The notes under the pieces are model-generated. The model saw only the letters and a program-made list of their open reading frames with translations, was not told where the DNA came from and ran no database searches. From assembly GCF_006149005.1 (NCBI RefSeq), contig NZ_VBSL01000009.1, positions 62,001 to 126,000 on the forward strand: a stretch of 64,000 bases of DNA, written 5' to 3'. The translations under genes were made by a program, and so were the position numbers. Source of the stretch: Larkinella sp. C7 (GTDB lineage: Bacteria > Bacteroidota > Bacteroidia > Cytophagales > Spirosomataceae). This document shows, piece after piece, positions 1-9,388 of the stretch. Positions within the stretch are counted from its first letter, which is position 1; every line of letters starts with the position of its first letter.

Positions 1-461
1 TCGTTTTCAACGATGCCGAGTCGCGACCAGAACGTACCGATGTTCGGAACGTCCGGTTTTTCGACGGACTGATACGCCCAGTGGTCTCCCCATTCCGCGC
101 CCTGGTCGATCCATTTCCGCAGCAGTTCGATTTCTTCCGGTTTCAGCGGGGGCGCTTCCAGCGGCATCCGTTCATCGTGGTCGGTGAGCGTCAACCGGCG
201 GATCAGTTCGCTGGCATCGGCGTCGCCCGGCACAATGGCCAGTTTCCCGGATTTGGCTGGTGCGAGGGCTTCGTGTTTGAAGAGCAGGCTATAGTTCGAC
301 GCCTTTTTGACGCCCCCGTGGCAGGCAATGCAGTTTTTATTGAGCAGCGGTTTGATCTGGGTATTAAAATCCACCTTATCCTCGAAGATTCCGAGGAACG
401 AAGAAAGCGTAAGCGCAACCACCACGGCCAACCCGCCAACCACCAGGAGTTGAGGTTTCAT
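1..461 (-). CDS. Planctomycete-type cytochrome c domain protein (N-terminal part, runs off the window)
   Basis: The reading frame starts at ATG 461 on the minus strand and continues past base 1, so only about 153 residues are visible. Residues 1-25 form a hydrophobic signal or anchor segment. A CIACHG haem-binding motif follows near residue 43, inside a region starting VDFNTQIKPLLNKNC. Further on come a PGDADASELIRRL stretch, an RMPLEAPPL stretch and a closing EWGDHWAYQ. This order is typical of the planctomycete cytochrome C domain (PSCyt1) that heads long DUF1549/DUF1553 proteins. Those proteins are exported and often sit in saccharide-catabolism loci; the function here is inference. The C-terminal domains lie outside the window. 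Confidence 0.75.
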   Translation of the reverse strand, partial: MKPQLLVVGGLAVVVALTLSSFLGIFEDKVDFNTQIKPLLNKNCIACHGGVKKASNYSLLFKHEALAPAKSGKLAIVPGDADASELIRRLTLTDHDERMPLEAPPLKPEEIELLRKWIDQGAEWGDHWAYQSVEKPDVPNIGTFWSRLGIVEN

Positions 462-583
462 AAGTAAAGGTTCAGGTTTCTGGGTTTCGACTCCTTATAA
501 AGAGTCGAAAAAGGTAAAGTACTGAAATCTACTACAAAAATTAGAAAATTTCCGCACTTTTCCACGTTCAGTAGCCAGAACGA

Positions 584-2971
584 TTACTCGTTGCGCAAAC
601 TTTCCACCGGGTTGGTCAGGGCCGCTTTCACACTTTGGAAACACACCGTCAGGAAGGCAATGGCGATGGCCAGCAATCCTGCCAGGGCAAATACCCACCA
701 CGCAGGTTCAAGCTTGTACTCAAAGCTCTGCAGCCACTGATTCATGGCATACCAGGCAAGGGGTGCAGCCATGACGATGGCGATGAATACCAGTTTCAAA
801 AAGTCTTTCGACAGCAACAGCACGATACTGGCAACCGATGCGCCCAGCACTTTGCGAACACCAATTTCCTTGGTGCGTTGCTCGGCCGCAAAAGCCGTCA
901 GCCCAAACAGCCCCAGACAGGCAATCAACACCGCCAAAACCGTGAACGTCAGCAGGATTTCGCCCTGTTTCTGTTCCGCTTTGTACTGCTGCGAAAAGTT
1001 TTCGTCGAGGAAATGAAAATCGAGCGTGTTGGCCGGATCGAAGGTTTGGTAGACCGACCGGATGTAGGCCAGGGCTTCGGTTACTTTCGTGGGTTGAATC
1101 CGAACATAGACATTGTCTTTCTCAAAAGGAGCAGGCATCTGTAATACCAGCGGCTCGATTTTATGCTGCAGCGAATAGGTATGAAAATCCTTGACGACAC
1201 CCACCACGCGGGCTTCGGCCGTGTGCTTTTCCTGATCGATGTAGTATTTCACCCGCTTGCCGACGGGCTCTTTCCAGCCGAGCTGCTTCACTAAGGTTTC
1301 GTTCACTAAAACCGCACCAAACAGGTCGCTTTTGAATGATTCGGAGAAATTTCGTCCGTTCAGCAGTTTAATTTCCAGGGTCTTGAGGTAGTCCGAATCA
1401 ACCGAAAATTTCTGGACAACCTGCGTACCTTCTGAAATCACCCCGTTTTGCTCAAAGAACATCCCGTTGCCGCCGATGTTATTGTTACCAATCGGATTGC
1501 TGGCAGCCGACGCACTCTGTATCAATGGGTTTCGCAGCAGGGCCTCTTTGAGTGCCTCGACGCGCTGGCGGGTTTCGTCACTGTTAATGTGGAACGTGAG
1601 CACCTGTTCTTTGTTGAACCCCAAATCCTTGTGCAGCACAAATTCCATCTGCCGGTACACAATGCCGGAGCAGGCAATCAGCGCAATCGTGGCCACAAAC
1701 TGAAACACGACCAGCGATTGCTTAAAAAAGTTGCTGCCCGATTGGGACCCAACCTGCCCCCGCAGAGCCGCTGTAGGCCGAAAACCCGACAGCATCAGGG
1801 CGGGATAGAGACCACTCAACGCACCCAGAGCGAGCGAAAGGCCACCAACCACCAGGACCATAGTCGGTCCATCGGGAATCGACAGCGATTTATCGGTCAA
1901 CTGATTGAAAAAAGGTAAGGCTACCACCACCAATCCTGTACCGACCAAACCCGCCAGAAATGTCATGAGCATCGACTCCGTCAGAAATTGCCCGATGAGC
2001 TGCTGCCGAAACGAGCCGATCGCTTTCCGAACGCCGACCTCACGGGTCCGTTTCAGGGAACGGGCGGTGTATAAATTTACGTAGTTGATGCAGGCAATCA
2101 GCAGAATCAGGGCCGCCACGATCGCAAAAATGGACACCGTCCGCGCGTTTCCGTTCGGGCTGATTTCATAGTCGAGCTGCGAGTGGAGGTGAATCGACCG
2201 GAGCGGCTGGAGTTCCATGCGGTAGTTTACGCCCTCGCCCAATTCTTTTTTGAGGTATTTCTGGTAAAAACCGGGCAGTTTGGCTTCCAGCGTTTTGGAA
2301 TCGCTTCCTTCGGTCAGCAGCAGATAGGTATAGAGTTCGAAACTCTGCCAGCCGCTGGTGTAATTGGTTGGCAGCGAACGTAATGCCCTGAACTGCAAAT
2401 GCGAATTGGCTGGTACATCCTCGATCACCCCCGTAACGGTGTTGGGGAAATGATTACTGAACTCAACAACTTTTCCAACCGCTTTTTGGGCATCGCCGAA
2501 CAGATTTTCAGCAACGCTCTTCGTCAGAACGATGCTTTGCGGTTTGCTCAGCGCCGAAGCCGGATCGCCGTACAGAAACGGAAATGTAAACACCTCAAAT
2601 ACCGACGGGTCGGTGAAAAAGATGTTGCCGACCTCCATTTTTTTGTCATTGAACGTGATCAGTCCACCACCTTCGGTGCTGATCCGAACCGCCTTTTCAA
2701 CTTCCGGGTATTCGTTCTTCAGGGCTGGACCAAACGGCGCGGAAGTCGGGGCGAGTTTGAGGTTTCCACCCGGCCATTGGGCATAATGAACCACCCGGAC
2801 AATGCGGTCCGCTTGGGTATGAAACCGGTCGTAACTCCATTCATCCAGGACGTATAGTGCCATCAAACCAACCGCGGCCATCCCAATTCCCAGGCCAACA
2901 ACATTGAGACCGCTGAACAGCTTGTTTTTCCAGAAGGTTCGAATCGTGATTTTTAGGTAATTGTGTAGCAT
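584..2971 (-). CDS. ABC transporter permease, MacB/FtsX type
   Basis: A 795-residue permease of the two-FtsX-domain family common in Bacteroidota. I chose ATG 2971 (MLHNYLKITIRTFWKNK) over the in-frame start at 3013, because this family usually begins with such an amphipathic 'Lxxy.ki..R.l.knK' segment just before the first membrane helix. Order: first helix at about residues 20-42, a periplasmic MacB-like domain to about 270, three helices with the RTREVGVRKAIGS loop (about 285-410), a second helix and periplasmic domain (about 425-660), then three C-terminal helices with the matching RTKEIGVRKVLGAS loop. The repeated E(V/I)GVRK loops mark the two FtsX units. No ATPase gene is next to it, so its partner must be encoded elsewhere. 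The substrate is unknown; family members export lipids, peptides or antibiotics. Confidence 0.85.
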   Translation of the reverse strand: MLHNYLKITIRTFWKNKLFSGLNVVGLGIGMAAVGLMALYVLDEWSYDRFHTQADRIVRVVHYAQWPGGNLKLAPTSAPFGPALKNEYPEVEKAVRISTEGGGLITFNDKKMEVGNIFFTDPSVFEVFTFPFLYGDPASALSKPQSIVLTKSVAENLFGDAQKAVGKVVEFSNHFPNTVTGVIEDVPANSHLQFRALRSLPTNYTSGWQSFELYTYLLLTEGSDSKTLEAKLPGFYQKYLKKELGEGVNYRMELQPLRSIHLHSQLDYEISPNGNARTVSIFAIVAALILLIACINYVNLYTARSLKRTREVGVRKAIGSFRQQLIGQFLTESMLMTFLAGLVGTGLVVVALPFFNQLTDKSLSIPDGPTMVLVVGGLSLALGALSGLYPALMLSGFRPTAALRGQVGSQSGSNFFKQSLVVFQFVATIALIACSGIVYRQMEFVLHKDLGFNKEQVLTFHINSDETRQRVEALKEALLRNPLIQSASAASNPIGNNNIGGNGMFFEQNGVISEGTQVVQKFSVDSDYLKTLEIKLLNGRNFSESFKSDLFGAVLVNETLVKQLGWKEPVGKRVKYYIDQEKHTAEARVVGVVKDFHTYSLQHKIEPLVLQMPAPFEKDNVYVRIQPTKVTEALAYIRSVYQTFDPANTLDFHFLDENFSQQYKAEQKQGEILLTFTVLAVLIACLGLFGLTAFAAEQRTKEIGVRKVLGASVASIVLLLSKDFLKLVFIAIVMAAPLAWYAMNQWLQSFEYKLEPAWWVFALAGLLAIAIAFLTVCFQSVKAALTNPVESLRNE

Positions 2972-3172
2972 GGTCAATACCGTGTTGAAGTTTAAAGCCC
3001 GGGAAACGATCACCTGGAATTCAAGTTAAATCAGGCGTTTTATAGGCAATCCCAAAAGCCGTACCAAATCGTTAAAACACGCATTATCAGTACAATAATC
3101 ACGTGCTTCTTTGCACTATTGTCCGCAAATGGACGGTTTTGCTGACCGCTGGCGGACAGGTAGTTAAAACCA

Positions 3173-4195
3173 TTACCGCACTGCCGGTTCCAGCAGCCGG
3201 ATCGTTCCGGCGTTGGCATCCATTTCGGCTTCGATGCCCAACGGGACGGTGAATTTGTGTGTAATGTGGCCGATCATGGCGCCCGAATACGCCGGTTTTT
3301 TCAGCGGAACAATGTGATCGCGAAAAACGTCTTCCAGCGTCAGCGAACCGTAGCCCTTGCCGGGCTCGCAGTCGGTGCATTTCCCGAAAACAAAACCGCT
3401 GATCTGATCGAGTACGCCCGCCAGTTTGAGTTGCGTAATCATCCGGTCCATCCGGTAAACATCCTCGCCAATATCTTCCAGAAACAGAATGCTGTCTTTC
3501 CAGTCCGGCAGGTATTTCGACCCCATCATGTGGCTCAAAACCGTCAGGTTACCGCCCACCAGCCGACCGCGGGCTTTGCCGGGGTTCAGCGTGTCGGTCC
3601 GGTCTTTGACCTGCGCCAGCAAGTCCCCCTTGTCATGCGGATTTTCCATCAAAACCGCCTGGCCGTCCATCAGCGTCTGCCGGAAATAGTTCACCGTGAA
3701 CGGATTGAACGTGGCCGAACCCACCGGGCCGTGCATCGTTGCCAATCCCGTTTGGGCGTAAATGCCCAGTAACAAGGCCGTAATGTCGCTATACCCGACC
3801 AGAATTTTCGGATTCCGCCGGATCAGGTTGTAATCGAGCAGCGGCAACAGCCGGGCGCACCCCCAACCGCCGTGCATGGCCATGATGGCATTTACGGTGG
3901 AATCGGCAAACATCGCGTTGAGGTCGGCGGCCCGGTCGGCATCGGTGCCGGCGAGGTAGCCATAGCGGTCGAAAACGTGTTTGGCGATGACGGTTTTGAA
4001 ACCCAGCGCCTGCAGCGATTCCACCGCGACCTGCACCGTTTCGTGCGTGAAAGCCGGAGCCGCCGGACCTACCAGCGCCACCGTGTCGCCCGGTTTAAGC
4101 CGCGGGGGCTTGATCACGGAAAGTGGTGGACGAAAAGCCGGGATGGCCGCAGCAGCGGTGATGGTTTGTAAAAAGTTTCGGCGGGAAAACGACAT
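3173..4195 (-). CDS. LD-carboxypeptidase, peptidase family S66
   Basis: A 340-residue protein of the muramoyltetrapeptide carboxypeptidase (LdcA/MccF) family, which removes the terminal D-amino acid from cell-wall tetrapeptides. The N-terminus MSFSRRNFLQTITAAAAIPAF has a twin-arginine-like RRNFLQ followed by a hydrophobic stretch, so Tat export is likely. Visible family features are the LKPGDTVALVGPAAP start of the domain, the nucleophile region MAMHGGWGCARLLPLLD, the LVGYSDITALLLGIYAQTG block and the C-terminal IGHITHKFTVPLGIEAEMD block with the catalytic His. It lies downstream of nothing obvious on its own strand and is divergent from the nagB-type gene. Family assignment is firm; the physiological role (muropeptide recycling or peptide immunity) is inference. 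Confidence 0.88.
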   Translation of the reverse strand: MSFSRRNFLQTITAAAAIPAFRPPLSVIKPPRLKPGDTVALVGPAAPAFTHETVQVAVESLQALGFKTVIAKHVFDRYGYLAGTDADRAADLNAMFADSTVNAIMAMHGGWGCARLLPLLDYNLIRRNPKILVGYSDITALLLGIYAQTGLATMHGPVGSATFNPFTVNYFRQTLMDGQAVLMENPHDKGDLLAQVKDRTDTLNPGKARGRLVGGNLTVLSHMMGSKYLPDWKDSILFLEDIGEDVYRMDRMITQLKLAGVLDQISGFVFGKCTDCEPGKGYGSLTLEDVFRDHIVPLKKPAYSGAMIGHITHKFTVPLGIEAEMDANAGTIRLLEPAVR

Positions 4196-4378
4196 GGGAC
4201 GGAAACGAGTAGTAAGAATTGCGGTAAAAAGAGTAACAAGATAAACCAGAATACAACGCGATTCCTTAATTTAGATCGCATTCGGTATTTTTAAAAAATT
4301 TTAAAATATTTTTATTGGTGTTACGAATAAGTATACCGAATTTTGCCGCACCGCACGAACCACAATTTACCATTCGTT

Positions 4379-6337
4379 ATGATTTCTGAACCTTCCATTG
4401 TCGAAAATGCGTCGGGTCGTAAACCGGGTGAGCCGGTGCAATCGGCCATCACGTACGAAAAAATTCCGACGCACATCTACGCCGATGCGAAAGATGCGTC
4501 CCGCGCCGTCGCCCACGAAATTGCAGATCTGATCCGCGCCAAACAGCAACAGGGCAAATTGTGTGTGCTGGGTCTGGCCACCGGCTCATCACCCAAAACG
4601 GTGTATGCCGAACTCATCCGGCAACACCGCGAAGAAGGCCTGAGTTTCCATAACGTGGTGACGTTCAACCTGGACGAATATTATCCGATGGAACCCGATT
4701 CGCTGCAAAGCTACGTGCGGTTTATGAAGGAGCAGTTGTTCGACCACGTCGATATTCCGGAAGGCAATTATCACATTCCTGACGGCACCGTTCCGGTCAA
4801 CAAAGTAGCGGAGTTTAGCCGGTCGTACGAAGAAAAAATCCAATCGTATGGTGGGCTGGATTTCCAATTGCTGGGTATCGGGGGCAATGGTCACATCGGT
4901 TTTAACGAACCGGGTTCGCTGATCAATTCGCATACCCGCCTGATGATGCTCGATCACTCGACGCGGGCGGCTGCGGCCATGGACTTTGGCAGTCTGGTAA
5001 GAACCCCGAAAAAGGCCATTACGATGGGCGTTGCCGCCATTCTAAGCGCCCGGCGGGTGGTTCTGCTGGCCTGGGGTGAACGCAAAGCGCCGGTGATCCG
5101 GGCCGCTCTGGAAGGAACCGTTACCGAATCCATCCCGGCTTCGTATCTCCAAACCCACCCCAACGCGCTGTTTGTGATCGATCAGGCGGCCGCGTCGGAC
5201 CTGACCCGGATGCAAACGCCCTGGCTCGTCGATACCGTTGAGTGGGACAACAGCATGGTTAAAAAAGCCGTGACGTACCTGTCGCGCTCGCTGAAAAAAC
5301 CGGTGCTGAAACTGACCAACAAAGATTACAACGACAACGGGATGAGCGACTTGCTGGCGCAGGTTGGTCAGGCATACGATCTGAACATCGACGTTTTCAA
5401 TCAACTGCAACATACGATTACGGGCTGGCCGGGTGGCAAACCCAATGCCGACGACACGAAGCGCCCCGAACGCGCGCTGCCCGCCAGCAAACGCTGCCTG
5501 ATTTTCAGCCCGCACCCCGACGATGACATCATTTCGATGGGGGGGACCTTCCAGCGCCTGGTCGACCAGGGCCACGAGGTTCACGTGGGGTATCAGACTT
5601 CCGGAAACATTGCCGTGGCCGATGATGAAGCCCTGCGGTTTGCGGATTATGTGGTGGACTTTAACGAGAAATTCGGAATCGACAGCCCCGAAGCAACCCA
5701 GATTTTCCGCGATGCCGCCGAGTTCCTGCGCGCCAAGAAAGACAGTGAAATGGACTCGATGGAAGTGCGGTATATCAAAGGATTGATCCGGAAAGGGGAA
5801 GCCAAATCGACCTGCCGGTTTGTCGGGATTCCGGTTGAAAATGCCCACTTCCTGAACATGCCGTTCTACGAAACCGGCAAAGTGGAAAAGAGTGCGCTGA
5901 GCGAAGCCGACATTCAGGTGGTGATGGACGTCATTAAACAGATAAAACCGCACCAGATTTATGCCGCCGGTGACCTCGCCGATCCGCACGGAACCCACAA
6001 AGTTTGCCTGGACGCCATCATGGAAGCCGTTCGCCGGTTAAAAAATGAAGACTTCATGCAGGATTGCTGGGTGTGGCTCTACCGCGGTGCCTGGGCCGAG
6101 TGGGATATCCACGAAATTGAAATGGCGGTTCCGATGTCGCCCGACCAGGTGATGCGCAAACGGCTCGGTATTTTCAAACACCAGTCGCAGAAAGACGGCG
6201 TGGTCTATCAAGGTTCCGATTCGCGGGAGTTCTGGCAACGCGCCGAAGAACGCAACCGGGCGACGGCTGGGTTGTATAACCAGCTCGGTCTGGCCGAATA
6301 CGAAGCGATGGAAGCCTTTGTACGCTGGCATTTTTAA
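4379..6337 (+). CDS. nagB: Glucosamine-6-phosphate deaminase fused to a PIG-L/LmbE-type domain
   Basis: A 652-residue fusion. ATG 4379 is chosen over the in-frame TTG at 4343 because MISEPSIVE is the first ATG and leaves a normal leader. Residues about 40-300 are NagB: substrate loop GLATGSSPKTVYAEL, the NLDEYY motif near residue 98 and the catalytic GNGHIGFNEPGS near residue 168. These enzymes turn glucosamine-6-phosphate into fructose-6-phosphate and ammonia. Residues about 370-610 form a PIG-L/LmbE domain with SPHPDDDIISMGG (zinc-binding HPDD) near residue 378 and a later DPHGTHKVCLDA; these are typical of zinc N-deacetylases. The fusion could in principle deacetylate and deaminate amino sugars, but many Bacteroidota carry this fusion and the second domain's substrate is not known. 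A strong terminator follows directly. Confidence 0.88.
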   Translation: MISEPSIVENASGRKPGEPVQSAITYEKIPTHIYADAKDASRAVAHEIADLIRAKQQQGKLCVLGLATGSSPKTVYAELIRQHREEGLSFHNVVTFNLDEYYPMEPDSLQSYVRFMKEQLFDHVDIPEGNYHIPDGTVPVNKVAEFSRSYEEKIQSYGGLDFQLLGIGGNGHIGFNEPGSLINSHTRLMMLDHSTRAAAAMDFGSLVRTPKKAITMGVAAILSARRVVLLAWGERKAPVIRAALEGTVTESIPASYLQTHPNALFVIDQAAASDLTRMQTPWLVDTVEWDNSMVKKAVTYLSRSLKKPVLKLTNKDYNDNGMSDLLAQVGQAYDLNIDVFNQLQHTITGWPGGKPNADDTKRPERALPASKRCLIFSPHPDDDIISMGGTFQRLVDQGHEVHVGYQTSGNIAVADDEALRFADYVVDFNEKFGIDSPEATQIFRDAAEFLRAKKDSEMDSMEVRYIKGLIRKGEAKSTCRFVGIPVENAHFLNMPFYETGKVEKSALSEADIQVVMDVIKQIKPHQIYAAGDLADPHGTHKVCLDAIMEAVRRLKNEDFMQDCWVWLYRGAWAEWDIHEIEMAVPMSPDQVMRKRLGIFKHQSQKDGVVYQGSDSREFWQRAEERNRATAGLYNQLGLAEYEAMEAFVRWHF

Positions 6338-6360
6338 CGTACCCACGAACTTCTTTTGAC

Positions 6361-6396
6361 AAGCCCCAGCTCTTTACCCGGCTGGGGCTTTTTTTG
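6361..6396 (+). terminator. Intrinsic terminator after the NagB-LmbE gene
   Basis: The arms AGCCCCAGC and GCTGGGGCT pair around a short loop and are followed by seven T. The hairpin starts 24 bases after the stop codon. Confidence 0.85.
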
Positions 6397-6455
6397 GCCC
6401 GGTCGGCGGTTGAATCGTTTTAAGGCCGATAAGCACCGGGATTCGGGTGTGCGGC

Positions 6456-6486
6456 TTTGAATCTGTCGGACGGGTGTCTATTTTTG
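6456..6486 (+). promoter_or_regulatory. Bacteroidota-type promoter for the methyltransferase/glycosyltransferase pair
   Basis: TTTG at 6456-6459 and TATTTTTG at 6479-6486 are 19 bases apart, which is an exact fit to the TTTG-N19-TAnnTTTG primary sigma consensus of Bacteroidota. Transcription would start near 6493. This argues against a GTG start at 6447 for the next gene and supports the TTG at 6525. Confidence 0.65.
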
Positions 6487-6524
6487 CGACACGCGGGGCT
6501 GTCACCCGCTCAATCTTTACCACG

Positions 6525-7265
6525 TTGACTTTAACCGACCGCGCCTTCTGGCTCAATTACTGGGAATCAAAAGAAGGGCTCATTTTCCAGATTCCGGACA
6601 ACTACCCGTTTCTGCCCCTGATCCGGCAACTGGTGGCGGCTCACCCCATCCAGTCGGTGCTGGAACTGGGCGGTTTTCCGGGTTATTATTCGGTCTGGAT
6701 GAAAAAACACCTGAACACCGACGCCATACTGCTCGACTACGTTGTTCATCCGAAAATCCTGCATGAACTGGAAAAAGCAAACGGGTTGCCGAAACATTCC
6801 GTCGGGGTAATCGAAACCGATCTCTTTCAGTATTCGCCCCAACGCGGTTTTGACATGGTGACGTCGAACGGACTCATCGAACACTTCGATGATACGGCGG
6901 TTATTCTCGAAAAACACGTCGAATCGCTGAATCCGGGCGGTTTATTACTCGTTACCCTACCCAACTTCCGGGGGCTGAACGGCTGGTTTCAGAAGACCTT
7001 CGATCCGGAAAACTACGCCAAACACAACATCCGGTCGATGGATTTGGAACTGCTCCGAACCACCAGCGAACGGTTGGGTCTGAAAAATATCAAGGTCTAT
7101 TACAACGGGCGGTTTATGCTCTGGTTTGAGCGTGAATCCGAAAAACCGCTGCTGGGCCGGGTGCTGCGAAAGCTCCTGTGGCTTCCGCTGAAAGTGTTTT
7201 TCAAACTGGTTCCGGTTGAAACCAAAGCGTTTTCGCCCTACATCGTTCTGACGGCTACCAAATGA
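6525..7265 (+). CDS. Class I SAM-dependent methyltransferase
   Basis: A 246-residue protein if it starts at TTG 6525 (reads LTLTDRAFWLNYWESK). The longer frame to GTG 6447 would begin upstream of the predicted transcription start. The SAM-binding fold is visible: motif I SVLELGGFPGYYSVWMKKH, the acidic residue after strand 2 (AILLDYV), the FDMVTSNGLIEHFDD motif, and the post-motif NPGGLLLVTLPNF. This pattern is that of Methyltransf_23/25 type enzymes in glycan or lipid clusters. The stop overlaps the next start as ATGA, so it is translationally coupled to the glycosyltransferase; a role in modifying a surface glycan is inferred from that coupling only. The acceptor is unknown. Confidence 0.75.
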   Translation: MTLTDRAFWLNYWESKEGLIFQIPDNYPFLPLIRQLVAAHPIQSVLELGGFPGYYSVWMKKHLNTDAILLDYVVHPKILHELEKANGLPKHSVGVIETDLFQYSPQRGFDMVTSNGLIEHFDDTAVILEKHVESLNPGGLLLVTLPNFRGLNGWFQKTFDPENYAKHNIRSMDLELLRTTSERLGLKNIKVYYNGRFMLWFERESEKPLLGRVLRKLLWLPLKVFFKLVPVETKAFSPYIVLTATK

Positions 7266-8533
7266 AGGTTCTGCACCTGAGCACGTTTCATCAGTTTGGC
7301 GGGGCGGCCATTGCCGCAAACCGGATCAATCAGGCGCTGAATCGGGCCGGTTTTTCGTCCGATATGCTGGTGGCCGACACGTCGGTGGTCGAACCGTTTG
7401 TGACGTCGCTCGCCCAAACGCCCTGGCAAAAACGCTGGAACACCGCCCGGTTTGCGCTCGACCGCCTGACCTTTATGCCCTTCGAACGCAGCCGCGACGT
7501 GCGGTTTGCCTTCTCGCCTGCGCTGATCGGCGCCGACATCAGCCAGCATCTGCTTGTACAACAGGCTGATATTCTGCACCTTCACTGGACTTCGTTTGGT
7601 TTCTTATCGACCCGGTCGTTGCGCAAGCTGTTTGCGTTGCAAAAACCGGTCGTCTGGACGATGCACGACATGTGGGCCTTCACGGGCGGCTGCCACCACA
7701 GCGGCACCTGCGAGGGCTACCAGCACCACTGCGGCACCTGCCCGTTCCTGCGAACATCAGCACCCGACGACCTTTCCCACAGCGGCTGGCTTCGCAAGCA
7801 AACGGCATATCAAAACGCCCGACTGACGCCGGTGGGGTGCAGCCAGTGGCTGGCGAACCGGGCGCGGCAAAGCAGCTTGTTTGGTAAATTAGTGGTTCAA
7901 TCGATTCCGAATCCACTGGACACCAAGTTGTTCGTTCCAATCCCGAAAGCGGTTGCCCGTTGGGAATTGAAACTGCCGGATCACAAACGGTTTATTCTTT
8001 TTGCCGCTACGAAAGTGTCGGCGGTGGGCAAAGGCTTTTCGTATTTCCAGAAAGCCCTGGGGTTGTTGCGGCAGCAACTGGCGCAGCCCGACGATGTGGA
8101 ACTGCTGATTTTTGGGGCGGGCGACGAAAGTTTGTTGCAGGAATTACCGTTCAACTACCACTTTCTCGGTTCCCTGAACAGTGTGCAGCAGATCGTCACG
8201 GCTTATAGTGCCGCCGATTTGTTCGTCATTCCGTCGCTGGAAGAAAACCTGCCCAACACGATCATGGAGTCGATGGCCTGCGGAACGCCGGTGGTCGGTT
8301 TTGAGGTGGGCGGTATTCCCGAAATGGTTCAGCATCAGCAGACGGGCTATCTGGTCAGCTACCGTTCGGTGGAAGATCTGGCCAACGGCATTCAGTGGGT
8401 GCTGGAGCAATCCGAAACCGCTTTTCAGCAACTATCGGCAAACGCGCGAAATCATGTGATAGCGAATTACGACGAAACCGTAGTGGCTCAGAAATATATT
8501 CGCCTGTACAATGATGTTGTTACACAGGGTTAA
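7262..8533 (+). CDS. Glycosyltransferase family 4
   Basis: A 423-residue GT4-type enzyme (GT-B fold) starting with MKVLHLSTFHQFGGAAIAANRINQAL, the classic N-terminal strand and glycine loop. The acceptor domain has PVVWTMHDMWAFTGGCHH and a Cys-rich stretch (CHHSGTCEGYQHHCGTCPF) seen in wcaC/wcaL-like colanic acid glycosyltransferases. The donor domain contains the E-x7-E signature in PSLEENLPNTIMESMACGTPVVGFEVGGIPEMV. It overlaps the methyltransferase by ATGA and ends in a long inverted repeat. It acts at the cytoplasmic face, using a nucleotide-sugar donor of unknown identity. Confidence 0.85.
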   Translation: MKVLHLSTFHQFGGAAIAANRINQALNRAGFSSDMLVADTSVVEPFVTSLAQTPWQKRWNTARFALDRLTFMPFERSRDVRFAFSPALIGADISQHLLVQQADILHLHWTSFGFLSTRSLRKLFALQKPVVWTMHDMWAFTGGCHHSGTCEGYQHHCGTCPFLRTSAPDDLSHSGWLRKQTAYQNARLTPVGCSQWLANRARQSSLFGKLVVQSIPNPLDTKLFVPIPKAVARWELKLPDHKRFILFAATKVSAVGKGFSYFQKALGLLRQQLAQPDDVELLIFGAGDESLLQELPFNYHFLGSLNSVQQIVTAYSAADLFVIPSLEENLPNTIMESMACGTPVVGFEVGGIPEMVQHQQTGYLVSYRSVEDLANGIQWVLEQSETAFQQLSANARNHVIANYDETVVAQKYIRLYNDVVTQG

Positions 8534-8593
8534 TCAGGGAGCATCAGAGGTGATCAAAGTTTTCTCTGATTAACCCTGTGTAACAACATCATT
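8510..8593. terminator. Perfect 28-bp inverted repeat between convergent genes
   Basis: The arms 8510-8537 and 8566-8593 are exact reverse complements (28/28) around a 28-base loop. The left arm covers the last codons and stop of the GT4 gene; the right arm reaches the stop codon of the convergent methyltransferase gene. It probably works as a bidirectional terminator. The right arm carries the CTCTGATTAA / CCCTGTGTAA ten-base phasing, related to the dyad at 63754-63848. Confidence 0.7.
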
Positions 8594-9330
8594 TAAAAAA
8601 TGGTAAGATCGGTTTTCTTGCGACACAACACTGCAAACGCACTCGGCTTGATTTTTCGCAGGGCCGGAACCGATTTCAGGATTTGGGTTTTTAGCCAGAT
8701 CGCCCAGAAAGCCAGCGTGTTGGGAGCCGAATGACGAATGGCGGCCGTGTCGTAGAAGACACTGTGTTCGGCCAGAATTTCAAAGCCTTCGGATTTGAGC
8801 AGAAACTTGAACAGCGAGGGCGTGAAAATATTGATGTGACCGTACGACAGGAAGTGATCGGTTTTTTTGTCGACAAAAAAGCTGAAGTCGATCGGGACTT
8901 CAAAAAACTGGTAATCCGAAACCCGGGCGATTTCACGCAGCAAAAGCCGTGGATGTTCCACGTGTTCGATGACGTGCGAGCAGGTTGCCAGCGGAAATTC
9001 TTTCGGGCCGTACGGTATTTTGTAGCCGTCGAAAAGCTGCACATTTTGCAACGACGTCAGGCCCCGCTCCCGGATTCGGCTGGCGCCACTTTCCGAGATT
9101 TCGAGGGAATACATGGCTGGCGAAAACCGGTTCTGGTCGAGTTGCTGCAAAACCGCCCCGTCGCCGGAACCCACGTCCAGCATTTTCGGAAAGTGGTAGG
9201 ATTGGCACAGACGGCGAATGGTTTCGGCCTTCATCCGGGCGCCCATATTCCGCCAGGTGCGGTCAGAATCAGCGTATTGCGACCGGTATGCGTCCTGAAG
9301 TGCCGATGAGGTTGTTGAATTCGTTTCCAT
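8593..9330 (-). CDS. Class I SAM-dependent methyltransferase
   Basis: A 245-residue protein. Motif I is MLDVGSGDGAVLQQL near residue 48, followed by MYSLEISESGASRIRERG (motif II region) and FPLATCSHVIEHVEHPRLLLREIARV (motifs III/IV with the usual HVIEH). The C-terminal half carries a YGHINIFTPSLFKFLLKSEGF block typical of Methyltransf_23/11 proteins that act late on glycan or lipid substrates. It is convergent with the GT4 gene and divergent from the GT2 gene downstream, so the small cluster is a set of separate transcripts. The substrate cannot be read from the sequence. Confidence 0.75.
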   Translation of the reverse strand: METNSTTSSALQDAYRSQYADSDRTWRNMGARMKAETIRRLCQSYHFPKMLDVGSGDGAVLQQLDQNRFSPAMYSLEISESGASRIRERGLTSLQNVQLFDGYKIPYGPKEFPLATCSHVIEHVEHPRLLLREIARVSDYQFFEVPIDFSFFVDKKTDHFLSYGHINIFTPSLFKFLLKSEGFEILAEHSVFYDTAAIRHSAPNTLAFWAIWLKTQILKSVPALRKIKPSAFAVLCRKKTDLTIF

Positions 9331-9388
9331 TCAGCCGTTGGTTAGCACGTAAAATTACCGTTTTTTTGTGAATTGCCGCGATCACTCT

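Noticed and set aside
5042-5998. A 318-residue minus-strand open frame inside the NagB-LmbE gene
   Set aside because: It is antisense to a gene with clear catalytic motifs. Its sequence has no domain features and is a by-product of GC-rich codons.
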